Source of the DNA: Clavulina sp. PMI_390
Lineage: Eukaryota; Basidiomycota; Agaricomycetes; Cantharellales; Hydnaceae
Length of the DNA stretch: 64,000 nt
Assembly (NCBI GenBank): GCA_015039315.1
Contig: WIDE01000038.1
Coordinates: 212,787-276,786, forward strand
Reading direction: 5' to 3'
Of this stretch, positions 49,559 to 59,887 are shown one piece after another. Position 1 is the first letter of the stretch; each line of letters opens with the position of its first letter. The notes under the pieces were generated by a model. That model was not told the origin of the DNA. It saw only the letters and a program-made list of their open reading frames with translations, and did not search any database. The position numbers and the translations under genes were made by a program.

Positions 49559-50884
49559 TCAGGTATTGAATACTCTTTCGCCAAATGCCTCCCTCAGCTG
49601 GCCCCAGAAATTTTCATCACCTTTAGGTGACGTCTCGCGTGCATCATAGCCCAGCCTGACATTCTGATACGACTCGAGCACTGTTCCTAGCACACCCCAA
49701 AGTACATCCAGATCCTCCTCGCCTGTCTTTTCGAGAACCACAGATTGGAGGCTGGGAAAAGGGATCTTGATTGGCTCTGCGCCTTCTGACAAGTCCGTAC
49801 CCGCATCTAAAGTGTGCGGAAGAAGCAGTGCACGCAAGAAAGTGCTCGGCTCTTGCGCGTCGTCCAGAACGATTTCCGTAAGCTTTGGGAGCCTGAACTT
49901 GCACCGTGGAGGGCAACCATCATGATAAGGACTTGGTTCACTCAGGCGGAGCCTTTTGACCGCGGGAAAGTAGACGTCGCCATCTGTCAGGGACGAACAT
50001 GACCAGTGAACTTCTTCCAGCACGGGGGCGTCGAAATAGGGCGCGACGGTTCCGTACCAGTGATAGAGAACTTTCAGGTGGGGAAGTAAGATGGGAGAGG
50101 TAGTGGACTTCGGGAGCATGTCCCCATCCATGAGTCGTAAGGAGGTGATGTTCGCGGAGGACGCAATCAATGGCATACTCCAAGTCGATGGCGTGCCATT
50201 GAGAGCAATATTGAGCTGATCGATCGGATTATTGGGGATCGGAGCAGTTGGGATCCCGATAATGGTTACGTTCCCAAGGGCAGTGAGGGAAGCGGGCTCG
50301 GTAAACATTACCACTGGCGAAGAGTTGAAGATAGTGGTCTCGCCCATGAGGACGAAAGTAGCGAGACGCGCCATAGGTCCAACGAGAGGGAAGAGCAGTG
50401 GAACGGTAATGTTTCCTAGTTGGTAACAGCAGAAGGCCGAGCAGCGCCCCAAGTGAGGAATGACGGTCTCATATACCTGCATAAACTCTGTATGGAAAGG
50501 GGCGGTGTCGGGAGGGGGACTGAGATAAATGGAGATTGGCCGATGTGCAGAACGTTCGACAAAAGCCTCGATGATTGAACGCCCAACGTCCGCGCCTCTC
50601 TGGACGATGTAAGCGGCAATAACAATCCAGGTCCATAGTTTTGAAGTCCCAATCGCGATGTTTCGCCAACGGGATGATATAGAAGTGATAAGGAGGAGTG
50701 ATTTCAGTTGCTGCTCTCCAAGAACAGGGAAAGTATGCATTGCGATGGGGAATACATGAGCGACGTGCTCAAATATACCTGCCAGCAGCTCGTCGGGTAA
50801 GCCGTCGACAAAGCTCACGGTGGATGGGACCGAATCCCTAAGAGGCCATTGATATGCATGTTGAGAGACTAATTGAGAGACCAA
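49559..50884 (-). CDS. F-box protein (N-terminus unresolved)
   Basis: One long open frame. The F-box is F-V-D-G-L-P-D-E-L-L-A-G-I-F, with S-I-S-S-R-W-R-N-I-A and T-S-K-L-W-T-W-I. The first codon of this open frame is TTG and no in-frame ATG precedes the F-box, so an upstream exon must supply the start. A likely acceptor (CTCAATTAG) lies at about 50873. A helical-looking stretch at about 51000-51110 (D-L-N-K-L-L-I-D-L-R-I-A-V-V-Q) may be that exon, ending at a GTGAGT donor, but the phases did not close. Leucine-rich repeats of weak form fill the C-terminal part. Likely SCF adaptor. Confidence 0.78.
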   Translation of the reverse strand: MVSQLVSQHAYQWPLRDSVPSTVSFVDGLPDELLAGIFEHVAHVFPIAMHTFPVLGEQQLKSLLLITSISSRWRNIAIGTSKLWTWIVIAAYIVQRGADVGRSIIEAFVERSAHRPISIYLSPPPDTAPFHTEFMQVYETVIPHLGRCSAFCCYQLGNITVPLLFPLVGPMARLATFVLMGETTIFNSSPVVMFTEPASLTALGNVTIIGIPTAPIPNNPIDQLNIALNGTPSTWSMPLIASSANITSLRLMDGDMLPKSTTSPILLPHLKVLYHWYGTVAPYFDAPVLEEVHWSCSSLTDGDVYFPAVKRLRLSEPSPYHDGCPPRCKFRLPKLTEIVLDDAQEPSTFLRALLLPHTLDAGTDLSEGAEPIKIPFPSLQSVVLEKTGEEDLDVLWGVLGTVLESYQNVRLGYDARETSPKGDENFWGQLREAFGERVFNT

Positions 50885-51497
50885 TCAAGGAGAAAGGACC
50901 CACATCAGTGCGAAAACGTGAAATCAGTGAGCACGGAGAGCTGCGCATATGAGCTTTATAGATAGTCAAATAGCAGGTTGGCTGTGCCCAACTCACCCAT
51001 GCACCGGTTTCGGCTCTCCACAATCTCAAGTGTTGAACCACGGCAATCCGTAGATCGATCAAGAGTTTATTCAGATCACTCCAGGGCGATGAGAATTGTG
51101 AACGAGAAATCAATAATGGCGATGCAAGGAAGTATCGTGGTAGGTTCTTGACAGCTCCACAAACGCCAAGAGAATTGTATCATCACAGGCCAAAGAGTGG
51201 TGCCAGCTCGTCGAGACATCCGAGTAAAGTTTTGTTACGGTGGACTTTCGCCGGTTCAGACTTCCGGCCCTGATGGGACGCGAAACTCCAAGATTTTTAG
51301 GCATGGGCTACCGACGCAAAGAGATTCCAGCACGCGGAAACTACTCATTCATTCAGTCTCCACAGTTCGCAGCACAGCCCCATGTTGGTGGACCATTCAA
51401 GGCCTTGTGATGTTTCGATTGTTTGTTGCTCCCGACTCCTTACAGATCTCGACACAAACAGCTTCGGACCCATCCTTGTTGGCGCACTGCTGCTTCA
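50885..51497. other. Divergent intergenic region of two F-box genes
   Basis: Probably contains the missing 5' exon of the minus-strand F-box gene (about 51000-51110) and the promoter of the plus-strand F-box gene starting at 51498. Confidence 0.45.
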
Positions 51498-53060
51498 ATG
51501 GGTGTCCTTCGCACCTGGATTCTTTCAATTTTTCGGATAAAGCCTCGCACCCACTCAGCCTCTAGCGACCCTCTTACGAGTCCAAGTGATGCTCGCAGCT
51601 CTACCGTCCCGAACCCTCAAACAACCCAGCCTGACGAACCAACGCGTATTCCAGGCCCAGACCTGCTAAGCCTACTTCCCGTCGAAATCCTTCTTATCAT
51701 TATCTCATTTACTATGGAGGGTCCCCCTCAATCACCCTTTTCTCTTGAACCCTCCCCTTCTCTTGTCCCACTCTCCATAGTGAATCGCCGCTTGAATGCT
51801 GTCGCTACTACGCTTCTCTGGAGGAAGATCTCCATTGGCTCCCCAACCCAGAACATGGATGGCGGTCTAATGCAGCTGAGCTTCCAGGGTGTTACGCGGA
51901 TGCCTGAGCGCTGCGACGCCTTGCGCTCCCTTGCGCTTACCTTATCGTCCGACTCGCCGCGAGCGCTGGGCGGACTGCAGCCTTGTTTGCAAGCGCTCCC
52001 AAACCTGAGAAGCTTATCACTAATGATGGTTGCGAATTCAGGATTGATCGATGGGGTGTGCTCATCCGTATCGAATATCCTTTCCAATGTTCAATTTCCG
52101 TTCCGGTTGTTGGAGTTCAAGTGCAATGCGCCCCTCATCGCAAGCCGTCCTGGGATAAACCACTTCTTCCACTCGCAACCCACCATAGAATCCCTCGTTA
52201 TTTGGAAATTAGGCTACTCAGGCTGGATTGACCATCCATTTGCCAACGGCCACAGGCCCGTATTCCCATCCCTTCGCGCCTTCGAAGGCCCTTCATCCTT
52301 TTCTCCAGTCGTTCTGGATGGTTCCAGATCCTCCATCCAGTCAGTCGTTCTTAACACACTCCACACTGCCTCAGATCGTTCGACCATGACTCAACGAGTG
52401 GATCCCCTTGTGTCGGTAAATGCGTTCTCAATATGGAGCGAAGGCCACACGAGTGAGTTATGGAATGGTGGTCCAGGGATCGAAAAAGTTGATCTGGACG
52501 ATGGCCTTGCAAAACTCATTCCTCTTGCGTATGGAATCGACTGTACTTCGATTAGATCACTTCGTATCGGTCGAACTCGAGTCGGTCCTGTGACAGCCCC
52601 GTCGAACCGCCTCGACCATTTCCCCTTTTCTCTACTTGAGGCCCTCCCGTCTTTGGAGAGCCTCGAGTGGCCAGTTGGGACGCTTTGTCATGTGAAAGAC
52701 CCTCCCGGCTGGAACTCATCTGGTTTGTCAAAGGAGGGCAAGACCGTTATTGGAGGATTCCTCTTCAATAATGGTCAACGTGACGTGGAGCGGTTCATCG
52801 TTGGCTGCGAAAAGGCCTGCCCAACTTTGCATCATATTCTTCTCGCTGATCGCATGAGGAAGAGATTCCTTGAGCTTGAACAGAAATCGTCCACGTCAAC
52901 TAACAATACTCACCATTATGACAGCCATCCTCTAGCACCAATACTGGCGGGCTGCACCCCTGGGTTGGTGACGGAGCCCTTCTTCGTTCAATCGCATCAT
53001 GGATTGGGTCCGACGTGGAGAGGTCAAGCGCTTCTTGATTGGGAAGTGCCTTTCATTTAG
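51498..53060 (+). CDS. F-box-like protein, tandem paralogue A
   Basis: Single exon of about 520 codons. The upstream part of the open frame starts at TTG, so the ATG at 51498 (M-G-V-L-R-T-W-I-L-S-I-F) is the first plausible start. After a Ser/Pro/Thr-rich linker comes L-S-L-L-P-V-E-I-L-L-I-I-I-S-F, then S-I-V-N-R-R-L-N-A-V-A and L-L-W-R-K-I, an F-box-like motif. The C-terminal part has L-P-S-L-E-S-L-E-W-P and C-P-T-L-H-H-I-L-L-A-D-R. Paralogue B starts 158 bp downstream with the same motifs in the same order. Confidence 0.82.
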   Translation: MGVLRTWILSIFRIKPRTHSASSDPLTSPSDARSSTVPNPQTTQPDEPTRIPGPDLLSLLPVEILLIIISFTMEGPPQSPFSLEPSPSLVPLSIVNRRLNAVATTLLWRKISIGSPTQNMDGGLMQLSFQGVTRMPERCDALRSLALTLSSDSPRALGGLQPCLQALPNLRSLSLMMVANSGLIDGVCSSVSNILSNVQFPFRLLEFKCNAPLIASRPGINHFFHSQPTIESLVIWKLGYSGWIDHPFANGHRPVFPSLRAFEGPSSFSPVVLDGSRSSIQSVVLNTLHTASDRSTMTQRVDPLVSVNAFSIWSEGHTSELWNGGPGIEKVDLDDGLAKLIPLAYGIDCTSIRSLRIGRTRVGPVTAPSNRLDHFPFSLLEALPSLESLEWPVGTLCHVKDPPGWNSSGLSKEGKTVIGGFLFNNGQRDVERFIVGCEKACPTLHHILLADRMRKRFLELEQKSSTSTNNTHHYDSHPLAPILAGCTPGLVTEPFFVQSHHGLGPTWRGQALLDWEVPFI

Positions 53061-53218
53061 GATGAATGGTTATGATGTAGTGATTACTTCATTTATAAAG
53101 ATAGCATGCTCGTCGCTTTGTAGCTCATAAGCTTGATGATGTGTCTTCAGCCATCTGTGTAGTCCCAATGCCATGTATACATAACGCTGTTTTGGTTCTC
53201 ACACTACACGCCAACACC

Positions 53219-54775
53219 ATGCTGCGCAACTGGGGCGATTGGTTTCAACCCGTGCATGTGTCAAGTTCAGAGAAGAATACACATCTTCGACAAGTGAACG
53301 TTCCCCCAACGAGGGATTCCCTAACTTCGCTCCCGGTTGAAATACTCCTTGATATTGTCGCTTACATCGCCACGAGCAATGCCTTGGCACCATCCCCCGA
53401 ACCCTACGCCCTGACGTCTCTCTCTCTCGTGAACCGTCATATGAATGCCGTTGTAGACCACAACCTCTGGTCTTCCTTTGCTATCAGGGTCACTGCGAGG
53501 GCGAAATCCCCAAGGATATTGATGGAGGAGAAACTCCAGGCACTCGTTCGACTCCCTCAACGCGCATCATATGTTCGCTCACTTTCCATCTCTCTCACAT
53601 CGTCGGTCACTCACCCTCCATTACTGCTTGGAAGTTGCCTCGAGGCAGTCCCAAATCTCCAATGCCTCAGTGTAACCGTGCCCACCAACGACAAACTCCA
53701 CACCATCCTCACCCACAGATTGTGCATAATCCTCTCTAACTGCTCCCCCTTGTTTCGCTTTCGTTTGGATGAGTTTGAGTGCGATGCCCAGGCCATCACC
53801 AGCTCCGCGCTTCCCGGGATGTTTCCGTTTCTCACCTCGCAGCCTACGATTCGGCGCCTTTCTGTGAGGAGAATGCGTGTCTTCGAGAGCTTCTGGTGCG
53901 CCCCGTTGCCGCAGAGGTTGGAAGAGTCCGGGTGTTCGACAGGAAACCCACTTCTTCCCTCTCTTGAGTGCTATATGGGCCCATCGTCTTTTGCAGCGCT
54001 CTTTCTTCATGGACTTGAGAAGGCTCTATCTGTCGAGGTTTACGCTTCTGATATCGCGATCGATTCCAAAACAGATTCATCACACAACCTACCTCCCGAA
54101 ACAGTCGTGACTCATTCATTTTCTATCTGGGGAGATAACCCATATGATGAAGTAGAAGACGACATCCCATCACCAATCGAGACGACGCGCTTTATTTTTG
54201 AACAAGTGACCCGCATACTTCCCTCGGCGTACATTATTGATATGCGTTCCCTCTACACCCTTCGCATCGGTTTGGCCCGCCCCATCAACATCTTATCATC
54301 TCCAAATCACACCATACTTTTCCCATCCATATATTCCCTAATCGAATCCCTTCCCTCGCTTGAGCGTCTCGAGCTCCCTAATACCCACTTCCTTGGCGGC
54401 CAAGAGTTTTATCGAGCCATCACTGGGGCGGCAAGTAATAGCGGACCTTGGCAGATGCTTCCAGAACTCGTTCAGGGTTGCGAGCGTCGAGCCCCAAAGC
54501 TCCGACACATGGTTCTCGCCGACCGCGCCAGGCCCGGATTCATGAACGGTAGGACGGGCCCAACATTTATCGATATACAGCGGCGGTTGTCCGTTCAAGA
54601 AACTACAAGTCAGGCACTTTGTACTGAGGAGTGGGTTTATGGCCAAGGAACCGCAAAGAGAATGATATCCCCCACCGCAACCGCGCCAATCACGCTCATG
54701 CTCGGTTCTGGGAGCCGCTGGGTCTGTCGAGTGTGGGAGCATGTAGACATCAAATTCATGTTTGAGCAATCCTAA
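53219..54775 (+). CDS. F-box-like protein, tandem paralogue B
   Basis: Single exon of about 518 codons from the ATG at 53219 (M-L-R-N-W-G-D-W-F); another in-frame ATG at 53168 is possible. Motifs parallel paralogue A: L-T-S-L-P-V-E-I-L-L-D-I-V, S-L-V-N-R-H-M-N-A-V-V, L-P-S-L-E-R-L-E-L-P and A-P-K-L-R-H-M-V-L-A-D-R-A. The pair is a local tandem duplication that has diverged considerably. Role inferred as SCF substrate adaptor. Confidence 0.82.
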   Translation: MLRNWGDWFQPVHVSSSEKNTHLRQVNVPPTRDSLTSLPVEILLDIVAYIATSNALAPSPEPYALTSLSLVNRHMNAVVDHNLWSSFAIRVTARAKSPRILMEEKLQALVRLPQRASYVRSLSISLTSSVTHPPLLLGSCLEAVPNLQCLSVTVPTNDKLHTILTHRLCIILSNCSPLFRFRLDEFECDAQAITSSALPGMFPFLTSQPTIRRLSVRRMRVFESFWCAPLPQRLEESGCSTGNPLLPSLECYMGPSSFAALFLHGLEKALSVEVYASDIAIDSKTDSSHNLPPETVVTHSFSIWGDNPYDEVEDDIPSPIETTRFIFEQVTRILPSAYIIDMRSLYTLRIGLARPINILSSPNHTILFPSIYSLIESLPSLERLELPNTHFLGGQEFYRAITGAASNSGPWQMLPELVQGCERRAPKLRHMVLADRARPGFMNGRTGPTFIDIQRRLSVQETTSQALCTEEWVYGQGTAKRMISPTATAPITLMLGSGSRWVCRVWEHVDIKFMFEQS

Positions 54776-55268
54776 TCGCAGAGTTATCTTGGTCACATAT
54801 CTGGCTAGTAATTGAATCATCGTCTCATAGTGACGAGCAAACGAGATGCCATAGCTTTGTGCTGTGGAATCAATTCGACCATTTCCCTTTGGTGCCAAGG
54901 AGTCATCTAAGAAGAATGAGGGTGTTTGGGAAGTGCTTGTCAAGGTCGCTAGCAAGTGACGGCATGTTCATGGATCACAACTCATTCTCGCGTGTCCAGC
55001 GTAATATTCACAACTGTTAGGACGAAGGAACGACAACATTCTATTCGTTTGTTATAGATGAACGACCAAAAGAGGAACAATGCGTTGCGAGTGCCTCGGG
55101 GATAGCATGGCTGGAAGCAATAATCGATAGGGAATGATTATTATTGGCCATGGTCAGCGATCTAACGCACAAAGAGTCTTAGCTAAATCTCAGTGACACG
55201 AAGCAACAATATATGGATCAATGTACTCACCAGGCCAGTCCCGATGATCTTCGCCCCATCGCCGCCGT
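54776..55268. other. Convergent intergenic region
   Basis: Lies between the 3' end of F-box paralogue B and the first G1 peptidase. Nothing coding is supported. Confidence 0.5.
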
Positions 55269-56456
55269 TTAGACGTAGGTGACGGTGACGCTCGAGCTCG
55301 TGGTGCTTACACTGGTGTAGACAGTGCTGCCCTGCTTGAGGTCAATGATCTCGGCGCCTGAGGGACCAACGGAGCCGGAGGAGGTACCAGCCGAGGCCCC
55401 AGTGAAGGTGACCTTGCCAAAATTGGCGAGGGGGACGAGGGACGAGCCTTCCTCGAAGTCCTCAACGATCCTAGATTGGGGCGATTGTTAGAAATATGCT
55501 GGCGAGAAGCGAGGGGGGCGAACAGAGGTCGAAGAGCGACACAGCACAGAGAAATGGCGACTTACCACTCAGCGTTGGTCTCGCAAAGTGCGGCCGTCGA
55601 GGTCAAGCTCTTGGACACTGTCTTGCCAGTGCTGTTGTTCGTGATGACGGCCTTGCCAGCCTTGGTAGAGGTTGCGGTGACGGTAATGGTAACGCTGTCG
55701 CCGGCAGAGAAGGAGATGCCGGAGAAGTCGTAGGCCTGTAAAAGAAAGATAAAGTAAATTAAGGAGTTTGGGTAGTGCGAGTGAAGAGGGGTATCACTCA
55801 CGTAGTCAGGGTACCACTCGTACCAGGCTGGAGATGGCGCAAGCGAATGAAATGGAAAGTTCCGTCAGAGGATGGGCCTTTTCACGTCCGGAAACAACCT
55901 CACCATCGTAAGAAACGCTCGTGCCCTTGACATTGAAGTCGAGCCCAGTTTGGAGGATGGCGGACCCACAAGTATCTCCGTCGATACCGACCCAGGCGGA
56001 AGCAGAGTAGGTGGTGGAGGACGAGCCACCCGAGGGCTTGGACGGGGTGGGGACGGTAAAGGTCGCGGTGACAGACTTGTAGGTGGCCTAAACGTGATAT
56101 AATTCCGGGACGGAGGAATACAGGGAGCGGAGGAGTGCAATCAGGTGGATACGTTGTTCCAAGAGGGGGAAAACGATAGTAAGCTTGTGTATGGTAGGCA
56201 GCAACGGAATCGAAAGGTGAACACGTTCGAAAGAGGAACCTACCGAGTTGGCGACGAGGACCGCACCAGACCAGTTGGAGCTGTAAGAAACGTGCGAGGT
56301 GTTGCTAGCAGCGACGTTGAAGGTCTCAATGCGATCGATGGGGCGCGACTGGTGAGCGCCGGCAGCACGACGAGCGACACGGCCAGCCAGACCTCCCTTG
56401 GGAGCGGCAAGGGCAGCGGTGGAAGCGAGCAGGGCGACGAGGGCAGAGGCAAGCAT
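55269..56456 (-). CDS. Secreted G1 family glutamic peptidase (eqolisin), copy 1
   Basis: Five exons on the minus strand: 56244-56456, 55904-56087, 55802-55827, 55566-55735 and 55269-55470; 795 nt (264 aa), phases close. A signal peptide (M-L-A-S-A-L-V-A-L-L-A-S-T-A-A-L-A-A) is followed by a basic propeptide with R-V-A-R-R. The mature domain starts near Y-S-S-N-W-S-G-A-V. Marks: A-W-V-G-I-D-G, A-I-L-Q-T-G-L-D (catalytic Gln) and W-Y-E-W-Y-P-D-Y (catalytic Glu, on its own 26-nt exon), then I-V-E-D-F-E-E-G and P-F-A-N-F-G. The family are acid-active secreted endopeptidases of fungi. A copy in the same orientation lies 2.3 kb away and a third on the plus strand at 62386. Confidence 0.93.
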
Positions 56457-58800
56457 GTTGATGCGGGTTGGACCTGGGAGGACTGACGATTGGACGATGG
56501 CGAATGGGCAGAGTATTTATGCGCTGCAAGATGGAGTAGACGGGATATTCACGGTGCGCGTTCGGGCGACGAAATTGTGCAACGAGAATGAGATACTGGA
56601 CAGGTGAATACATTGGAAACATGTGGACAGGACGAGAGCGCGAGGGGAGTCATGGTGAGCCATGCGGGAGCCGGCTTCTGGCCGAGGGAGATGGAGGTTT
56701 TGATGGGCATCGGAACGATAAGCACGATTATTGGGGAAGACCAGGTACCGCGCGTGGAGTGGGGTGCGGCAGGGAGCGTGAATATTGTCACTTTGCCTTT
56801 GCGACAGGTGCTAATGTCGTCAACCGGTGGCGTCGATGATCAATTATAAGGATAGAATAAAGAAGATCAAGTTGAAGCACTCACAGAGTCGTATCCTTCC
56901 GCAGTCGATCCTGATGATGGCTCACAAATAACAGAATTGTGATGGGGATTCCGAAGTAAACCACGCGGGGGCTCGGCATAGAAGCTTTGGGGCATGGCTT
57001 GGCAGAACGAATGAAAGGTGTATATTTGTTGGGCTAGTGAGCCACATCATGAGTTTCGAAGGATGGAAGTACTTGGACGAATGGTTCAGCGAGCACGGCT
57101 GTTGAGACGACCAGACTAGGATCAGGGCATATCTTCGACGGAAGCTACATAAAAGAAAGTGGTTTCAAGGCGGAAGCCCTAGCTCGACTTGACAGCGCGT
57201 CAGTGGTGGTATATCGGCTCGAGGTCGAGGAGCGAGGAGCCATATTGCTGGGGTCACGTGCACGCCAAGCACCACAACAATCGCCAAACTGGCATGCTGC
57301 CAGTGTTCTCTGGACGAACGGTCAATGAAAGCTCTTCGAGGAGGATAATTGTTTCAAACACTTTGAGATCCGGCAGCGTCGCACTCGATTGACCACGCAC
57401 ATGGCAGCCTGAGCGCCACCTGATTTCGCTCGCGATGTCTCCCACATGGGGAGTGTGGCTCCGCTTGGACACGTCCTCTTGAGTAATCAAGGCTTGGCAA
57501 GGGAGGCCCCTCTTCTTCACTTAACAGCGCTGGAATCGTGAAATTTTCCTCCTCGCCACATCCCCCTCCTTCCCTTGCCGTCCCTCTGTTGGCGTCGTAA
57601 TTCTCTAGCTTTGCTTACGTTCATGCTCGGTTTCCTGCCTCAACTTGACAGCGTTTCGGATTCTGCTAGTATTCTCACACCCCATGACGCTGCTCCGGCT
57701 CATGGCTCCCCTCGCTGGAGCCATTACAGCACATATATCATCGCAGTTCGTACCCTCGCATTGTTCCTGCACGACACAACATCGAGATTCACTCGAAAGC
57801 ATCCATCTGCTGGTTTGAATACCGGAGCAACTCCCGTGGTAGTGTGGTGCACGTACTACGAGATGCGCGAGTTCGCCACTTCAACGAGGAACATGTCGCC
57901 TCAAACCCTCGCATTCCTTTCAATGAAGGGCTGATGAGTTGGGCGATCTACCGGCCTCGAGTTGGCTCGAAGACTTTTCGGTTATCGCCGAAGCTCAGGT
58001 GAGGCCTTGGGGTGTTGTCATCACGCATTGGCTTGCGGGGTCTCTTCCTGTGATGGCTTTCATCGGCTTGAGGTGAGATTTTGGTGCTCGTAAACTTTAG
58101 TGAGACGATCAGTATGCCATCGAGTTCAAACGTCTGGCGTTTGAGCATCTGCGCTCACTTGTGGTAAGGCAGCACGCGTAGCCTTTCTCTTGGCGCGCTT
58201 GGCTCAACGTGGTAACTGCGTTGACTGTCCTCGCATGAATTGGGCCGAGGTTGATGACGGGTCTTATCAATGAACATCAAGGTCTAGCCGAACATTTCTA
58301 CTTCGATTGAAGGCACAAGGTGAGCTCCGCAACAACGGGTGTGCCGGTGCTTGTGGATGACTTGTGTTGCTGCGCCACCCGACACTCCTTTGCACATGGT
58401 CGATCAAGCCGACAATATCGTCCGCATGGACAGAGTCTTCGAGTGATTCAATTTGTCAATGATTGCGTAAGCGCGAATCGTGAAGGCCGGGTTCGAGAAG
58501 TAAAGAACCGCCGATCAAATTTCCCAGAGCGAAATGAATGTAAATCAAGTCTCGTATGGTCAAGCATGGATCAGCAAATTAGCACTGCCGGAGCTCAGCC
58601 AAGCGAGTCGATACAAGAGGAGACCCGAAATAGATTGCTGCAGTGAGGTAGACTTGTGTACATGCGTTCTACATCGACGGACGGCGAGGGAATAGGAAAG
58701 AGGGGCAAGAGATTTCGCGTAGACGAACAAAGAATGAAGCAATTTGATCGTAGCCATCCAAGCTTCTCGAACGCACGATCCGCGTGCATCCGCCCTCAAC
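56457..58800. other. Intergenic between the two minus-strand G1 peptidases
   Basis: Contains the promoter of copy 1 near its left end. Several frames of 80-120 codons (for example 57575-57934 plus) have no domain and no splice partner, so none is called. Confidence 0.45.
56511..56520 (-). promoter_or_regulatory. TATA-like element of G1 peptidase copy 1
   Basis: On the minus strand the sequence reads ATAAATACTC about 55-65 bp upstream of the ATG at 56456. Spacing suits a short-leader TATA promoter; not tested. Confidence 0.4.
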
Positions 58801-59887
58801 TTAGACGTAGGTGATAGTGACGCTGCTGGAGGTGGCGCTGACACTGCTGAGAACCTTGCTGTTCTGCTCAAGCTCGATGAGAGTGGCACCAGCGGCAGAG
58901 GGCGAAATGCCGGTGAAGGTGACGGTGCCCCAGTTGGCCAAGGGAACAAGGGAGCTACCCTCCTCGTAGTCCTCGACAATCCTAAGGGCGCATAGTGGAA
59001 AGAATTTCGGAGAAGGGACGCCGAAAACGTCAACAGTAAGCGATTCGTCCAGTCAAATTAGCTGGAATGCAGAAACTCACCACTCGGCATTGTACTCGCA
59101 AAGAGCGTAGCTCGAGGTGAGCGACTTGCTGACGGTCTTGCCGGTCGTGTTGTTGGTGATCACGGCAGTACCAGCCTTGGTAGAGGTCGCGGTAACCGTA
59201 ACGGTGACGCTGTCACCGGCAGAGAAGGTGATGCCGGAGAAGTCGTAGGCCTGTTGGAGACAGAACGTTGAGAATTTTAGAATGAGAGGGGGTAGATAAT
59301 CGCTTACGTAGTCAGGGTACCACTCGTACCAAGCTGAACATCGCGCGATTGAATGAAAAAAAAAAATAGTTAGAGAACCGTTGTTTTCAGTTCCAGAAAA
59401 CGAGCGTACCATCGTAAGAAACGCTCGTGCCCTTGACATTGAAGTCGACTCCCGTTTGGAGGATGGCGTTACCGCAAGTATCGCCGTCGATTCCGACCCA
59501 GGCAGAGGCGGAGTAAGTGGTGGAGGACGAGCCACCAGAAGGCTCCTTGGGGGTGGGGACGGTGAAGGTACCAGTGACGCTCTTGTAGGTGGCCTATGTG
59601 ATGGTGAATAAAGTAGAAGTGATGGAAATTAGACGAGGAATAATCAGCGGATGCATGGTTAGACGTACCGTAGTGGCGACATCGACGGCACCGGTCCAGT
59701 TGGACGAGTACTCGACGTTGGAGGCCTCAGTGCCGGGGACGGTGGAGTGCTCAACCTTCTGGATCAGGTTAGTGCGACGAACACCACCGTTGGCGCGGCG
59801 AGCGATACGATCGCCAAGGCCACCCTTGGGAGCAGCGAGAGCAGCGGTGGCGAGGAGAAGGTTGGCGAGGACGGTGGTGCTAAGCAT
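58801..59887 (-). CDS. Secreted G1 family glutamic peptidase (eqolisin), copy 2
   Basis: Five exons on the minus strand: 59669-59887, 59410-59593, 59308-59333, 59081-59250 and 58801-58981; 780 nt (259 aa), phases close. Exons 2, 3 and 4 are 184, 26 and 170 nt, the same lengths as in copy 1. A signal peptide (V-L-A-N-L-L-L-A-T-A-A-L-A-A) precedes a propeptide with R-I-A-R-R. The mature domain opens with Y-S-S-N-W-T-G-A-V. The W-Y-E-W-Y-P-D-Y exon carries the catalytic Glu, and the Gln motif and P-F-A-N-W-G follow the family order. Extracellular acid protease by family; likely a recent tandem duplicate of copy 1. Confidence 0.93.
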
